NCBI GenBank assembly: GCA_035530875.1
Contig: DATKUB010000011.1
Coordinates: 1 to 57,375, forward strand
Direction: 5' to 3'
Length of the DNA stretch: 57,375 bases
Source of the DNA: JANXYY01 sp035530875
GTDB taxonomy: Bacteria > Actinomycetota > Actinomycetes > Nanopelagicales > Nanopelagicaceae
Below, in pieces: positions 1 through 8,806 of the stretch (position 1 is its first letter; the number at the start of each line of letters is the position of its first letter). A model generated the notes under the pieces. That model did no database searches. It was not told where the DNA came from and saw only the letters and a program-made list of their open reading frames with translations. The translations under genes were made by a program, and so were the position numbers.

Positions 1-1
1 A

Positions 2-724
2 ACAGGACTGTTTTATCTCGGACTAGTGTCAACACTTGTACCGCTCGGCGTGCTCGCCGGAACGCTTGGTGCATTCGTCGCACAAAACCGCGGAATTCTT
101 GTCGTCGGGGCCTCGTTGTTGCTCATCGCAATCGGGATCGCGCAAGTGATTGGGATTCGCATTCCGACGCTTGCCCGCGGCGGTGCGGGAGGCACATCGG
201 CCGTCTCCGTGTACATCCTGGGAGCGGTCTACGGTATCGCCGGTATCTGCGCGGGCCCGATACTGGGTTCTGTTCTGACTGTTGCAGTGGCGGGCGGAAA
301 TGCCCTGTATGGAGGAATGCTCCTGGCGCTCTATGCGCTAGGAATGACGGTACCGCTGCTTATCCTGGCTCTGTTGTGGGATCGCCTGGCACTTGCAAAG
401 CGAGGCTGGTTGCGCCCTAAAGGGCTGCACATTGGGAGTTGGGAGAACTCCTGGCCCATGATCGTGTCCGGCTTTCTCTCCATTGGGATTGGCGTTCTCT
501 TGCTGGGGACAGACGGCACCGCCTCCCTGGGAGGTGTTCTAACTATCGGCGGGCAATACCAAGCGGAATCGTGGGTAGCCAGAGTCACGTCCGGCGTATC
601 CAACCTCATGTTCGGCGGCGCGGCGGTAATTGCCCTGACCCTGATTGGTTTTATATATTTGCGGCGTTCTCGTCGACGCCCAGCACTGGAATCCGTCCTC
701 ACTGATGGAAGAACGATCAATTGA
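2..724 (+). CDS. CcdA-like cytochrome c biogenesis membrane protein (N-terminus outside window)
   Basis: The frame is open to the left edge, so the protein is partial; a GTG at 26 is in frame but lies inside continuous coding sequence. What remains is 240 residues with about five hydrophobic segments and a basic tail (RRSRRR). The stretch YGIAGICAGPILGS matches the second cysteine-proline helix of CcdA/DsbD-type proteins, which move reducing equivalents across the membrane to periplasmic thiol proteins such as those maturing cytochrome c. The first cysteine helix would lie upstream of the window, so the assignment rests on one half of the fold. The next gene, on the other strand, is a broken solute-binding protein gene. 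Confidence 0.68.
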   Translation, partial: TGLFYLGLVSTLVPLGVLAGTLGAFVAQNRGILVVGASLLLIAIGIAQVIGIRIPTLARGGAGGTSAVSVYILGAVYGIAGICAGPILGSVLTVAVAGGNALYGGMLLALYALGMTVPLLILALLWDRLALAKRGWLRPKGLHIGSWENSWPMIVSGFLSIGIGVLLLGTDGTASLGGVLTIGGQYQAESWVARVTSGVSNLMFGGAAVIALTLIGFIYLRRSRRRPALESVLTDGRTIN

Positions 725-789
725 AAAAACTCAGGCCATACCGACAAAGGGTCATACGACCAAAGAGTCAGGACGAAAGTAATGGGTCG

Positions 790-1493
790 TTAACTCTCAA
801 CGCTGAAGCCATACCTGCTGTAAACGGCCTTCCCTGCTGATCCCGTGAGGTAGTCGAGGAAACTCTCAGCGGCGGCACGGTGCGGGGCCTTGTTGACCAC
901 TTGCGACCTGATGGCGAGCCTCGGTTTCCCAGACGAATGCCACATCCGTCATCCCCTCGGCCAGCCACGCCGGACTCTGACGATGGTGGATCGATGTGAG
1001 TACGCGTTTCTCCGCGTCGGCGCTTGGCGTCGAAGACTTCGTCGTGCAGTTGGTCGCCTCCGGCAGCGGACAGCGCCTGTAGCGCGAGTCGACCGATTCC
1101 TTCCGTCGCCGGGTCCGGCAGAGCCACGCGCAGTCCAGGCCGGGCCAGGTCGGTCAGTCCCATGACCTGGCTGGGATTACCCGCGCGAACTAACAAGGCC
1201 AAAACATTGCTGGCGTAGATAGCGGCAGGCCCCACCAGAGCCTCATCGAGCAGTTCGTCTAGGGCGCGGGGACTGGCCGCGACGATATCGGGGGTGAAGC
1301 ACAACTCCAATGATCCCATCCGTAATCCGCCCTGGCGTAGTTGCGCCACGACGAGGTCGGGCAGCACCATGTACTGGTTGCCGGCGAACAACGCTCGAAG
1401 TCCGGCTGTCGTTGGGTCCCCGCACAGGTCAGTGACTGCGTCAAACGGTGCTGCCGAAAATTGGGCCAGGTCACGTTGGTCAGGGCCGGACAT
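790..1493 (-). pseudogene. Broken solute-binding protein gene (molybdate/tungstate-like)
   Basis: The N-terminal two thirds read as a substrate-binding protein (FAGNQYMVLPDLV, FTPDIVAASPRALDE, a KRRRGE element). The frame is then lost. Around 981-1000 a shift of one base restores IHHRQSPAWLAEGMTDVAF, the expected continuation. Around 893-910 a second shift, with some 40 expected residues missing, restores NKAPHRAAAESFLDYLTG and a natural C-terminus ending at TAA 790-792. No secretion signal precedes it; the ATG at 1493 overlaps the end of the DsrE-like gene. In this family the protein captures an oxyanion or small ligand for an ABC importer or regulator. Two lesions make it a likely non-functional remnant, barring sequencing error. 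Confidence 0.72.
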
Positions 1494-1842
1494 AAGCCCA
1501 TCCTTCGCGCTGTCGCCTTACCAGTTGCGCAATACCCGCCGGCACCACATACACGCCATCGAGGAGTTGGTCGGCCGACACCCCCTTTTCGCGCATCGTG
1601 TTGGCGCATGCCGCGACCGTTATGCCGCGACCCAATAGTTTGCGCATCTGTTCGGCGTGTGGCGCATCGCTTATCACGGCAGCCAGTCCCGGTCCGTGCA
1701 CAACTAATTCAACCGAGCTTCCATCACCCAACTCGTTAAGCAAATTACTAATATTGTGCAGCACGCTCGCATGTTTGGCGGAATCTGCTTCATCGAGATG
1801 AATTACGACGCCAGCTGGATTGTTTTCGATATTTTTAGACAT
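1480..1842 (-). CDS. DsrE-family small protein
   Basis: A 120-residue protein with the DsrE/F-like alpha/beta fold pattern: a beta strand ending in LVVHGPGLAAVI, the segment GITVAACANTMREKG holding the conserved central cysteine, and a C-terminal GVYVVPAGIAQLVRRQ strand-helix. Members transfer or bind sulfane sulfur, or are uncharacterised relatives. Full length for the family. The ATG at 1842 follows a G-rich leader. Its last codons overlap the start of the broken solute-binding gene, so the two were probably co-transcribed. It appears intact although its partner is broken. Confidence 0.72.
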   Translation of the reverse strand: MSKNIENNPAGVVIHLDEADSAKHASVLHNISNLLNELGDGSSVELVVHGPGLAAVISDAPHAEQMRKLLGRGITVAACANTMREKGVSADQLLDGVYVVPAGIAQLVRRQREGWAYVRP

Positions 1843-1953
1843 ACCAGCAGCCTAACCTGGCCTTGCCCCCGTTGCGTGGACACGGTGGCGTTACCCCCGT
1901 TCTTCGGAGTCCGGTTGCGAGAGTTTGGGCCTGTCCTCTGGGAAGCTCTTGTT

Positions 1954-2100
1954 ATGCCGAAGTCGTATCCTGTCGAGTTTCATATTCGCGCCGTGGCGTT
2001 GGTTCGTTCAGGAAAGTCAGTGAATGCTGCGGGATCGTATCGATCGGGGTGATATTCCAGGACTGACTAGTCGACCGGCGACGTGTCCCTCAAGCAATTT
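1954..2100 (+). pseudogene. Remnant of an IS3-type transposase OrfA
   Basis: From ATG 1954 the frame reads MPKSYPVEFHIRAVALVRSG, the usual start of IS3-family OrfA helix-turn-helix proteins. After about 25 residues the expected continuation moves to another frame, where RIDRGDIPGLTSR resembles the segment after the recognition helix of the same protein. No OrfB, no DDE catalytic domain and no clear terminal inverted repeats remain nearby. This is a decayed fragment, not an active insertion sequence. Confidence 0.5.
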
Positions 2101-2539
2101 ACGATTTCGCACGCGAGGCTTGAGGGGATCCTTGAAAGAAGGTGTGGACGGCACCGGTTGAGGGAGGCTCCATATTCATGAGAAGGATATGGCCTGACAA
2201 CCAACTAGGACACGATCGCTTCGGTTGATCGACGGCGTCCGGGTGGCACCGGTCGCGGCGGAAGAACCTTTGGCCCAACAGCCGTGTGCGGAGGGCGCCG
2301 ATTTGGTGTGCGGGGACTCCATAAAGGGCTGCAGTAGCGCAGGTCAGAAGTTTTGTGAACTTGCCACTTAGAGGGATTAATGGGTTTCTCCAAATTGATT
2401 AGTGAGTATTTCATCGATCTGGCCCCTGATTACCGGTTCTGTGCGGCTTCCACCCGTTACGTCGTTGTTCCTCAGCCATTAGCCGAGCGATTCTCTTGCT
2501 GTGAAACTCACCAACGCCGCTTGAATTCCCGATGGATCT
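2101..2539. other. Non-coding stretch next to transposase remnant
   Basis: No frame here gives a recognisable protein. Short open frames on both strands have arginine/proline-rich or mixed composition without family motifs. The stretch probably contains further decayed insertion-sequence DNA and the downstream flank of the TetR-type gene that ends at 2540. Confidence 0.4.
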
Positions 2540-3178
2540 TTATCCGTCAATTCCATGGAATGCGAGTCTGATCAAGTTTCTAAGATGACCAAGAGGATCC
2601 TGGGCATTGCCCTCGGCCCAATCACGCATTGCCATTTCAAGTGCGGCGTGCACATGGAGAGTAAGCAAATCCAGCGAAAGATCGGCACGCACATCACCTT
2701 GGTTCATACCCTGTTCAAGCAGTTGCCGGACGTGTTGCAGGACATAGGGGGTGGCTGTGCTGCCCGGTCTAAGAAGGGCGCTATGCCGAACTGGCAGGCT
2801 GTATACGAATCGTGCGAGTTGCTCCTGCTCAAGCATCTTTGTGGCAGCTGATACCAGAAGCGCTGTGATCCGCACTTCGGTCGAGCCGGTGATTCCGAGA
2901 GCCTCGGAGTCAGGTTCGGACTCAGCCCCGAGCAGGCGTTCGAAGAGTCCGGCGAGAATTTCTTCGCGCTCGGAAAAGTACTTGTAGAAAGTGGCTCGGG
3001 AGATTCCCGCCTCTCTTGCTATGTCTTGAACGCGAACGGCCAGATAGCCCTGCTTCGCGAATAGTCGGAGAGCCGCGTCGACGACGGAATCTCGCGTGGC
3101 CTTCCGACGCGCGAGGGGTCGCCGAGCCGGTCCTTGGCCCGCACCTTTTACTGCCACCGCACCATAGTAACGAGACAT
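2540..3178 (-). CDS. TetR-family transcriptional repressor
   Basis: A 212-residue TetR protein. The DNA-binding helix-turn-helix spans about residues 50-70 (VQDIAREAGISRATFYKYFS), followed by the ligand-binding domain. The frame could start at GTG 3190, but that codon lies inside the first of two operator-like repeats, so ATG 3178 is preferred. It is transcribed away from an MmpL-type exporter gene with the operators between them. That arrangement is typical of a repressor controlling its divergent exporter and itself, relieved by a lipophilic ligand. The ligand cannot be read from the sequence. Confidence 0.9.
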   Translation of the reverse strand: MSRYYGAVAVKGAGQGPARRPLARRKATRDSVVDAALRLFAKQGYLAVRVQDIAREAGISRATFYKYFSEREEILAGLFERLLGAESEPDSEALGITGSTEVRITALLVSAATKMLEQEQLARFVYSLPVRHSALLRPGSTATPYVLQHVRQLLEQGMNQGDVRADLSLDLLTLHVHAALEMAMRDWAEGNAQDPLGHLRNLIRLAFHGIDG

Positions 3179-3220
3179 CTGACTAGACACGTGTTTGACA
3201 TCTGACTAGACACGTGTCTA
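3174..3220. promoter_or_regulatory. Tandem operator between TetR and MmpL genes
   Basis: Two direct copies of a 21-bp unit (GACATCTGACTAGACACGTGT) lie at 3174-3194 and 3197-3217. Each carries a palindromic core. In the second copy TAGACACGTGTCTA (3207-3220) is a perfect 14-bp palindrome; in the first the right arm is imperfect. Palindromes of this size between a TetR gene and its divergent target are the expected binding sites of the repressor. Confidence 0.78.
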
Positions 3221-3257
3221 CTTTTAGGTGATGACATACGGAATAGGAGACTTGCAG

Positions 3258-5486
3258 ATGGCCAGCTCGTTAAGAAATGCGCAGATGCCGGTAGGAAAAT
3301 CGGCTACCCGAAATTCCCCGTTGTCCTCGATGGCAAGATTCGCAATCCGTTTCCGGTGGATAGTCATTGTCGGCTGGGTATTGCTGGTGGTCGCGGGAGT
3401 GCTAGCTAGCCGAGTCGCTGGTGGCTCATTCGTGAATGACTTATCGGTTTCTGGTACGGATTCACAGGCAGCTTACGACGCGATGCGAGTTCAGTTTCCC
3501 AACCTATCTGGCGACCCACTACAAATCGTGGTTCATGCAGCCAACGGGATTGATGATCCCAAGGTGAAAGCGGCCATCGAAAAATCAATCGACCAAATTC
3601 GCAGTGGCGCAGACGTCGCCGCCATTCAATCCCCATATGGACCAGGTTCAACTATCTCCGCTGACGGACGTACGGCAATCATGACGGTCGTTTTTGCAGA
3701 GCGGGTCAAAGATATCCCGCCGACCTCCATTGACGCAGTGGAGACGTCCGCTGCCAACATCCGAAATATTGGCGCACAAGTTGAATTTGGTGGCCCTGCA
3801 GCCACAACTGAGTCCGGACCAAGCGGCAGCGAAGTAGTTGGTCTGCTTGCGGCAATCGTGGTACTCCTGCTGGTCTTTGGTTCTCTATACGCAATGGTTG
3901 TTCCACTGGTTACCGCACTTTTTGCCCTCGGTTTAGGAATCTCACTCGTGGGACTGCTCTCGGCATGGGTGTCGATTGGTACTGCCGGACCGGTAGTAGC
4001 CGCAATGATCGGGCTCGGCGTTGGCATTGATTACGCGCTGCTCATTGTTACGCGACACCGCGAAGGGATTGCCTCCGGTTATCACCCGAATGAATCGATC
4101 CCGCTGGCTTTATCGACTGCCGGTCGCTCAGTGCTTGTGGCTGGATCCACGGTCATAGTCGCACTTCTGAGTCTCTACTTGATAGGAATACCTTTCGTTT
4201 CTGCTCTTGGTCTGGCGAGTGCGATTACGGTTGGTGCGACGTTATTTGCCGCCGTCACTCTGCTTCCTGCATTGCTGGCGGTTTTCGGTGGGAATCTCGA
4301 TCGCTTCCGAGTTCGACCGCTCAGACTTGATCACGGGAGTGGAAGAGAAAGCGGCTGGCACCGATGGACTCACCGCATACAGCGCCGACCGTGGCCGTAT
4401 CTCGTGATTTCTGTCCTTGTTTTGTTGATCATGGCCGTTCCCTTACTTTCTCTCCGATTAGGAAGTGGCGATGGTAGTTCTGCTCCCAAGGGATCCACTG
4501 TTCACAAGTCTTATGACCTAGTGTCCAAAGAATTTGGTCCAGGGTGGACCGGGCCGCTGATGATCACCGTGGAATACAAAAAAGGCGAATCAGGCGATCA
4601 GGCGCAGTCTTCTTTGAATGCCTTGCGTGCAGATCTTTTGGCTACTCCAGGCGTTTCAGCAGTGCCGAGTGCGACTCTTAATCAGTCGGGCAGCGCGGCG
4701 CTGATTAGTGTGGTGCCGATCAGTTCACCGCAGGATCGTTCCACCGAAGACCTAGTGCATCGTGTGCGTTCAGAGGTGCTGCCGAAAGTGGATGGCATCG
4801 CGCATGTTGGCGGTTCAACAGCTACCGCGATAGATCTGGCCGATCGTCTTGGGCAACGAATGTTCTGGTTCGTCGGTTTTGTGATCGGCCTGAGTTTTCT
4901 TCTGCTACTCATCGAATTTCGTTCAATCTTCATACCGATTAAAGCTGCATTGATGAACCTGCTATCGGTCGGCGCCGCATACGGGATCGTCGTCGCAGTC
5001 TTCCAATGGGGTTGGCTTTCATCGCTGATGGGTGTCCAGCCCGGACCCATCGAGTCATTCGCTCCCATGATGCTCTTTGCCGTTCTCTTCGGCTTATCAA
5101 TGGACTACGAAGTCTTCTTGCTGAGCCGTGTACGTGAAGAATATTTGCGCACGGATGATGCAGGACAATCCGTTGCCGACGGGATCGCAGCCACCGCAAG
5201 GGTAATTACTGCTGCAGCCTCAGTAATGGTCGTCGTCTTCGCTAGTTTCCTACTAAATGACCAACGAGTTGTGAATCTCTTCGGCTTTGGACTGGCCATC
5301 GCCATCGCAATCGATGCAACTATCGTGCGACTAGTACTAGTTCCTGCCGTGATGGCGGTTGCCGGGCGCGGGTCCTGGTGGATTCCAAAATGGCTCGATC
5401 GGATCTTGCCGCGAATAAAGGTGGAGTTATCTCCGTTTGAACCCCTCGAATCAGTGAGTGGGGAGCGAACTCCTATCATTTCTTAG
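3258..5486 (+). CDS. MmpL/RND-family membrane exporter
   Basis: A 742-residue RND-superfamily permease of the MmpL/YdfJ type. It has two repeats, each with one transmembrane helix, a large extracytoplasmic loop and a five-helix bundle. The proton-relay aspartate-tyrosine pairs are visible in both halves: GVGIDYALL (D258) and SMDYEVFLL (D616). These proteins export lipids or hydrophobic compounds using the proton gradient. ATG 3258 is chosen because AGGAG at 3246-3250 precedes it at good spacing; GTG 3228 and ATG 3231 are also in frame. The divergent TetR repressor and tandem operator suggest inducible export, for example of a toxic lipid or drug. Confidence 0.9.
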   Translation: MASSLRNAQMPVGKSATRNSPLSSMARFAIRFRWIVIVGWVLLVVAGVLASRVAGGSFVNDLSVSGTDSQAAYDAMRVQFPNLSGDPLQIVVHAANGIDDPKVKAAIEKSIDQIRSGADVAAIQSPYGPGSTISADGRTAIMTVVFAERVKDIPPTSIDAVETSAANIRNIGAQVEFGGPAATTESGPSGSEVVGLLAAIVVLLLVFGSLYAMVVPLVTALFALGLGISLVGLLSAWVSIGTAGPVVAAMIGLGVGIDYALLIVTRHREGIASGYHPNESIPLALSTAGRSVLVAGSTVIVALLSLYLIGIPFVSALGLASAITVGATLFAAVTLLPALLAVFGGNLDRFRVRPLRLDHGSGRESGWHRWTHRIQRRPWPYLVISVLVLLIMAVPLLSLRLGSGDGSSAPKGSTVHKSYDLVSKEFGPGWTGPLMITVEYKKGESGDQAQSSLNALRADLLATPGVSAVPSATLNQSGSAALISVVPISSPQDRSTEDLVHRVRSEVLPKVDGIAHVGGSTATAIDLADRLGQRMFWFVGFVIGLSFLLLLIEFRSIFIPIKAALMNLLSVGAAYGIVVAVFQWGWLSSLMGVQPGPIESFAPMMLFAVLFGLSMDYEVFLLSRVREEYLRTDDAGQSVADGIAATARVITAAASVMVVVFASFLLNDQRVVNLFGFGLAIAIAIDATIVRLVLVPAVMAVAGRGSWWIPKWLDRILPRIKVELSPFEPLESVSGERTPIIS

Positions 5487-5538
5487 GATTTCAAGCGGCT
5501 ATTCGCGCTTTGTTTGACTGGAACCTTGCTTATCGTTT

Positions 5539-5850
5539 CTAGACACCGAGATCTACCTGTACTTGTCCATCATTGATGCGAGCCGGGTATGTCACAACCG
5601 CTCGTACCGCGGGCGGATTGAGGACGTCACCAGTGCGAAGATCGAATCGCGACCCGTGCCGCCAGCATTCAATCGCACCATCGGCGACATCGCCTTCGGA
5701 CAGCGGCACTGCTTCGTGCGTACATTCGTCGCGAATCGCGAATACCTCGCTGCCGATTCGTACCAAACACACGGCTAGGTTCTCGATCACCACTTGTCGT
5801 GGCATCTCGTCTGCCAACTCGGTCAATGGACAGGCATATGTCCAGCGCAC
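5539..5850 (-). CDS. Rieske [2Fe-2S] ferredoxin
   Basis: A 103-residue single-domain Rieske protein. The cluster ligands are C43-x-H45 (ECTHEAVPL) and C62-x2-H65 (ECWRHGSRF). There is no membrane anchor or signal, so it is a cytoplasmic ferredoxin of the type that feeds electrons to non-haem oxygenases or accompanies Fe-S assembly. The frame stays open upstream, but GTG 5850 is preceded by a perfect GGAGGT Shine-Dalgarno five bases away, which sets the start. No oxygenase lies next to it. A cupin gene is transcribed divergently 113 bp away. Confidence 0.88.
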   Translation of the reverse strand: MRWTYACPLTELADEMPRQVVIENLAVCLVRIGSEVFAIRDECTHEAVPLSEGDVADGAIECWRHGSRFDLRTGDVLNPPAVRAVVTYPARINDGQVQVDLGV

Positions 5851-5963
5851 TGAGCACCTCCGATTTCTGCCTATCCGCAGCCGCCGCCAATCTACTGGAA
5901 AATGGCACCCCGCCTCAGTTCGCGCACGCTGCGGGTTAATCACCGCATGCGTAGGCTGCGAGC

Positions 5964-6296
5964 ATGGAAAAATTCTCGTTGGATGCCCTTGGACGCGAAC
6001 ATCTAGAGCGCGCCCGGGGCGCAAGTTCGGGGCGCAGTGCCGCGACCGTTTACGGTGGGCATGAACACATGCTCAGGCAAACGATCATTGCGATGATGCC
6101 AGAAACAATTTTGGCCGAACATGAGAACCCCGGTGAATCGACCCTTCATATCCTCGTCGGTCGGATTCGACTGGTGGCTGGCGAGACTTCCTGGGAGGCT
6201 CGGTCCGGCGATTTGCTTGTCATCCCGTCCGCGCGCCACGAAGTGCAGGCGGTGGAGGAATCAGTCTTGTTGCTCACGGTGGCGTTGCTCGCCTAA
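5964..6296 (+). CDS. Small cupin-domain protein
   Basis: A 110-residue single cupin barrel. The first motif region (EHENPGESTLHILVGRIRL) and second motif (GDLLVIPSARHEVQAVE) are present, with metal-ligand histidines at H in LHIL and in ARHEV. Small cupins of this type bind a metal and act as sensors, isomerases or stress proteins, so the substrate is unknown. It is divergent from the Rieske ferredoxin and could share its promoter region of 113 bp. Confidence 0.8.
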   Translation: MEKFSLDALGREHLERARGASSGRSAATVYGGHEHMLRQTIIAMMPETILAEHENPGESTLHILVGRIRLVAGETSWEARSGDLLVIPSARHEVQAVEESVLLLTVALLA

Positions 6297-6615
6297 ATCA
6301 AGGACCTACAACGAACCTTCGGCTCCGACTCTTCAGGGAGATAAATTCGAGGCGAGAATAAAGTTTGCGAGTATGTCAAGACCATCCTTGGATCGCGTGA
6401 AGCAAGATATCGCCGCGGTCCTCTTGAGTTCGGTGGAAATAAAGTTGGACATGGAGTGAGTGAGCTTGAGTGTATTTAATCAAATGGACTGGCCGTGGCC
6501 GATGGTGTGATTCCGAGAAGTGCTAGTGAAAAAATCCAATAATTGGTGATGTCAGGGAATAAATCACAAGGGGGAGAAGGCTTTCTTTTCTGTTTTACGC
6601 AGTTACGCTACTGAG
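6297..6615. other. Intergenic region upstream of the TDT transporter
   Basis: No convincing gene. An odd-centred palindrome CCAATAATTGG at 6536-6546 lies about 70 bp before the transporter and could be an operator or part of its promoter. A 28-codon open frame at 6373-6459 has no recognisable motif and is not called. Confidence 0.35.
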
Positions 6616-7710
6616 ATGTCCGACGGAGCGAGTCTCGAATATCGACGCGCTGCCTTCGTGCGCGCCGTCGCCACTCTCAATCCAGGCTACTTCGCACTAG
6701 TGATGAGTACTGGCATTGTTTCTGTTGGAATGCGTAACCACAACCTATTGACGCTTTCCACTGCTCTGCTCTGGATTTCGATCATGGGTTATATCGTCCT
6801 CGTCCTACTGACAATCTGGCGCGCCATCGCCTTTCCGGCTGAATTGATGGCCGATTTCACAGATCCCCGTCGAGGTTTCGGCTTCTTCACCTTTGTCGCA
6901 AGCTCTGACGTGCTTGGCAACCGGCTTGGACTATCTGGCTTCCATGGCCCGGCATTTGCACTTCTTGCCGTCGGCTCACTGGCCTGGCTTGTGCTTGGTT
7001 ACATCGTGCCTTGGACCGCCCTTCTAGGCCGTGCAGAACGTCCGGTGCTGGCTAGTGCAAATGGGACCTGGTTTATCTGGGTTGTCGCGAGTGAGTCAGT
7101 GGCGGTATTAGCTGCCGGCCTTGAACCAACGATTCATATTGGTCGTCGAGAGCTGGCGTTGTTGGCAGTCTTTTCCTGGTCGGTTGGAGTCTTCCTCTAT
7201 GCGGCCGCGGGCATTTTTGTGGGAGCGCGACTGTTGATCTACCCGCTGGCTCCCGTGGATCTTAACCCGCCGTATTGGGTGGCGATGGGCGCAACGGCCA
7301 TAACTGTTCTTGCTGGCGCACGCATCGTCGAAATGGCAGATGCGCCGATCGTCATTGCCACCCGCGGCCTTATTGCCGGGTTAGCAGTGGTCTTCTGGGC
7401 GTTCGGAACTTGGTTGATTCCGGTCTTGATCGCCGCGGGTTGGTGGCGCCACGTTACTAACCACGTTCCGCTCCAATACGACGCGACCCTTTGGAGCATC
7501 GTCTTTCCACTCGGGATGTACGGCGTGGCCTCATATTACCTAGGCCAGGCCGATCACCTTCCCATTGTCACAGCCATCGGTCAGTCCGAACTATGGCTGG
7601 CGCTTGCCGCTTGGCTCGCTACGTTTGCAGCCATGCTGCGTCATCTCTTACGCACTCTAATTATCGATCCGATAAACGTGTCACGAGAGGCGATTGACCG
7701 ATCAGCTTGA
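6616..7710 (+). CDS. TDT-family (TehA/SLAC1-like) transporter
   Basis: A 364-residue integral membrane protein with about ten helices. The start of the core is typical of the tellurite-resistance/dicarboxylate transporter family: NPGYFALVMSTGIVSVG in helix 1, then DPRRGFGFFTFVASSDVLG. Family members are anion channels or C4-dicarboxylate or sulfite exporters. Which anion is moved cannot be told. Its stop overlaps the convergent hemerythrin gene by nine bases. Given the nitrate and sulfur genes in the window, an inorganic anion such as nitrite or sulfite is possible, but this is inference. Confidence 0.85.
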   Translation: MSDGASLEYRRAAFVRAVATLNPGYFALVMSTGIVSVGMRNHNLLTLSTALLWISIMGYIVLVLLTIWRAIAFPAELMADFTDPRRGFGFFTFVASSDVLGNRLGLSGFHGPAFALLAVGSLAWLVLGYIVPWTALLGRAERPVLASANGTWFIWVVASESVAVLAAGLEPTIHIGRRELALLAVFSWSVGVFLYAAAGIFVGARLLIYPLAPVDLNPPYWVAMGATAITVLAGARIVEMADAPIVIATRGLIAGLAVVFWAFGTWLIPVLIAAGWWRHVTNHVPLQYDATLWSIVFPLGMYGVASYYLGQADHLPIVTAIGQSELWLALAAWLATFAAMLRHLLRTLIIDPINVSREAIDRSA

Positions 7711-8433
7711 TTTTCGACCGATCCGAACTTTCCAAACCTGAGGGCCGGACTCCAGGTAATCCCAAGTGAATCGTCCAGTCTCTTCGGCTTCAAATTGGTA
7801 GAACAGGGGCTTTGGATCGTGATCGTTTACGAGAACAAAAGACTCGCTCTCTTTAGTCTGTGCGTAGGTCTGGAAGATCAGATTGTGACGTCTTGCCGGC
7901 GGCTCTTCCCGCACATCCAGTTCACGATCGGGGCCGCTCAGTGCAGGGCCAGCCAGCGGCAAGGTCTTTGGCTCTTGATATGAACTGAATCTCTCCTCCA
8001 TCACCGGCATCAGAGCGACAAGATCGACTGTGGGATCACTAGCAAGCGCTGGCAGCAGAATCTCATTTTCGCGGCGCACATGTCCAACAAATACTTCTCG
8101 GATCGCACGGGCAATTCCGGCAGCGTCCGTGTCTGTTGATGCGGTATTCAACTCGGTTGCGAGTCCAAGCAGCGTTTCATGTTCATAGAGCATGCCTAAA
8201 ACTAGCGGGCGTAACTCCTTCGACGTTGCTGCTGCATAGAGCACGTCTTCTTCTGCGCGGGCGTGCGGCACTATGTCGTGGGCGAGCAGTGCGTTGAGCG
8301 CGGCTACTGCTGGAGTTCTTGGCGTACCGTTGCGAGCGGCGGTAAGGACGTCCGCCACCTTTGTGGTGAGCGCCTCCTGCAGTTCGGCATGGTGGCTTGT
8401 AATTGCACTGACAACATCAGTTGTAACCGTCAT
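7702..8433 (-). CDS. Hemerythrin-like/DUF2249 two-domain protein
   Basis: A 243-residue protein. Residues 10-130 form a hemerythrin HHE bundle with the diiron ligand pattern: H14/H15, H52, H57 with E61, H85, and H118 with E122. Residues about 175-240 are a DUF2249 domain (FVLVNDHDPKPLFYQFEAE). HHE proteins bind oxygen or nitric oxide or repair Fe-S centres; DUF2249 recurs in denitrification and NO-stress gene clusters. It is the last gene of an operon with a DUF59 protein, an NnrS-like protein and an HTH regulator, which supports an NO- or redox-related job. The cytoplasm is the likely location, since no signal peptide is seen. Confidence 0.88.
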   Translation of the reverse strand: MTVTTDVVSAITSHHAELQEALTTKVADVLTAARNGTPRTPAVAALNALLAHDIVPHARAEEDVLYAAATSKELRPLVLGMLYEHETLLGLATELNTASTDTDAAGIARAIREVFVGHVRRENEILLPALASDPTVDLVALMPVMEERFSSYQEPKTLPLAGPALSGPDRELDVREEPPARRHNLIFQTYAQTKESESFVLVNDHDPKPLFYQFEAEETGRFTWDYLESGPQVWKVRIGRKSS

Positions 8434-8470
8434 CTTCTTGCTCCTTTTTTGGGAATCTAGTATTTGAAAT

Positions 8471-8806
8471 TCAGTGGTTCCAGCCGAGCATTTTCTTGGC
8501 GTGTTCGCTCATGTCACGTTCTGGATTCCAGGCTGGGTCCCAGATAACTTCAACATCAACATCTGTGATCGCCGCTACTTGTTCGAGGATCTGATGTATC
8601 TCATCGGTGATGTAAGGGCCTAATGGGCAGGCCGGGGTGGTCAGCGTCATCTTGATTCGTACTACCCCATCGGGCTCGACCTCAACGTCACGAAGTAACC
8701 CAAGATCGACAATGTTGATTCCCAGCTCGGGGTCTATTACGTCATAAAGCAACTCGATTACAGACTTTTGGGTCACCAGTGCGGCAGGCGTTGCTGGCAG
8801 TATCAC
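8471..8806 (-). CDS. DUF59/MIP18-family metal-sulfur cluster assembly protein
   Basis: A 111-residue MIP18/PaaD-like protein. The conserved DPE motif at 26-28 (VIDPELGINIVDLGL) and the cysteine of TTPACPLG (C60) are present. Members such as SufT help load Fe-S clusters into target proteins. The start ATG overlaps the stop of the NnrS-like gene as ATGA, so translation is coupled. Its place between an NnrS-like and a hemerythrin protein suggests repair or assembly of Fe-S centres damaged by NO. Confidence 0.9.
   Translation of the reverse strand: MILPATPAALVTQKSVIELLYDVIDPELGINIVDLGLLRDVEVEPDGVVRIKMTLTTPACPLGPYITDEIHQILEQVAAITDVDVEVIWDPAWNPERDMSEHAKKMLGWNH

Noticed and set aside
1954..2100. 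Intact insertion sequence
   Set aside because: Only the start of OrfA with a frame change is present, with no catalytic domain or clear terminal repeats.
2380..2571. 63-codon open frame downstream of the TetR gene
   Set aside because: No recognisable motif; composition looks non-coding and it overlaps the end of the TetR gene on the other strand.
5487..5538. Terminator after the MmpL gene
   Set aside because: Only a five-base stem with an interrupted T-run can be drawn; too weak to call.
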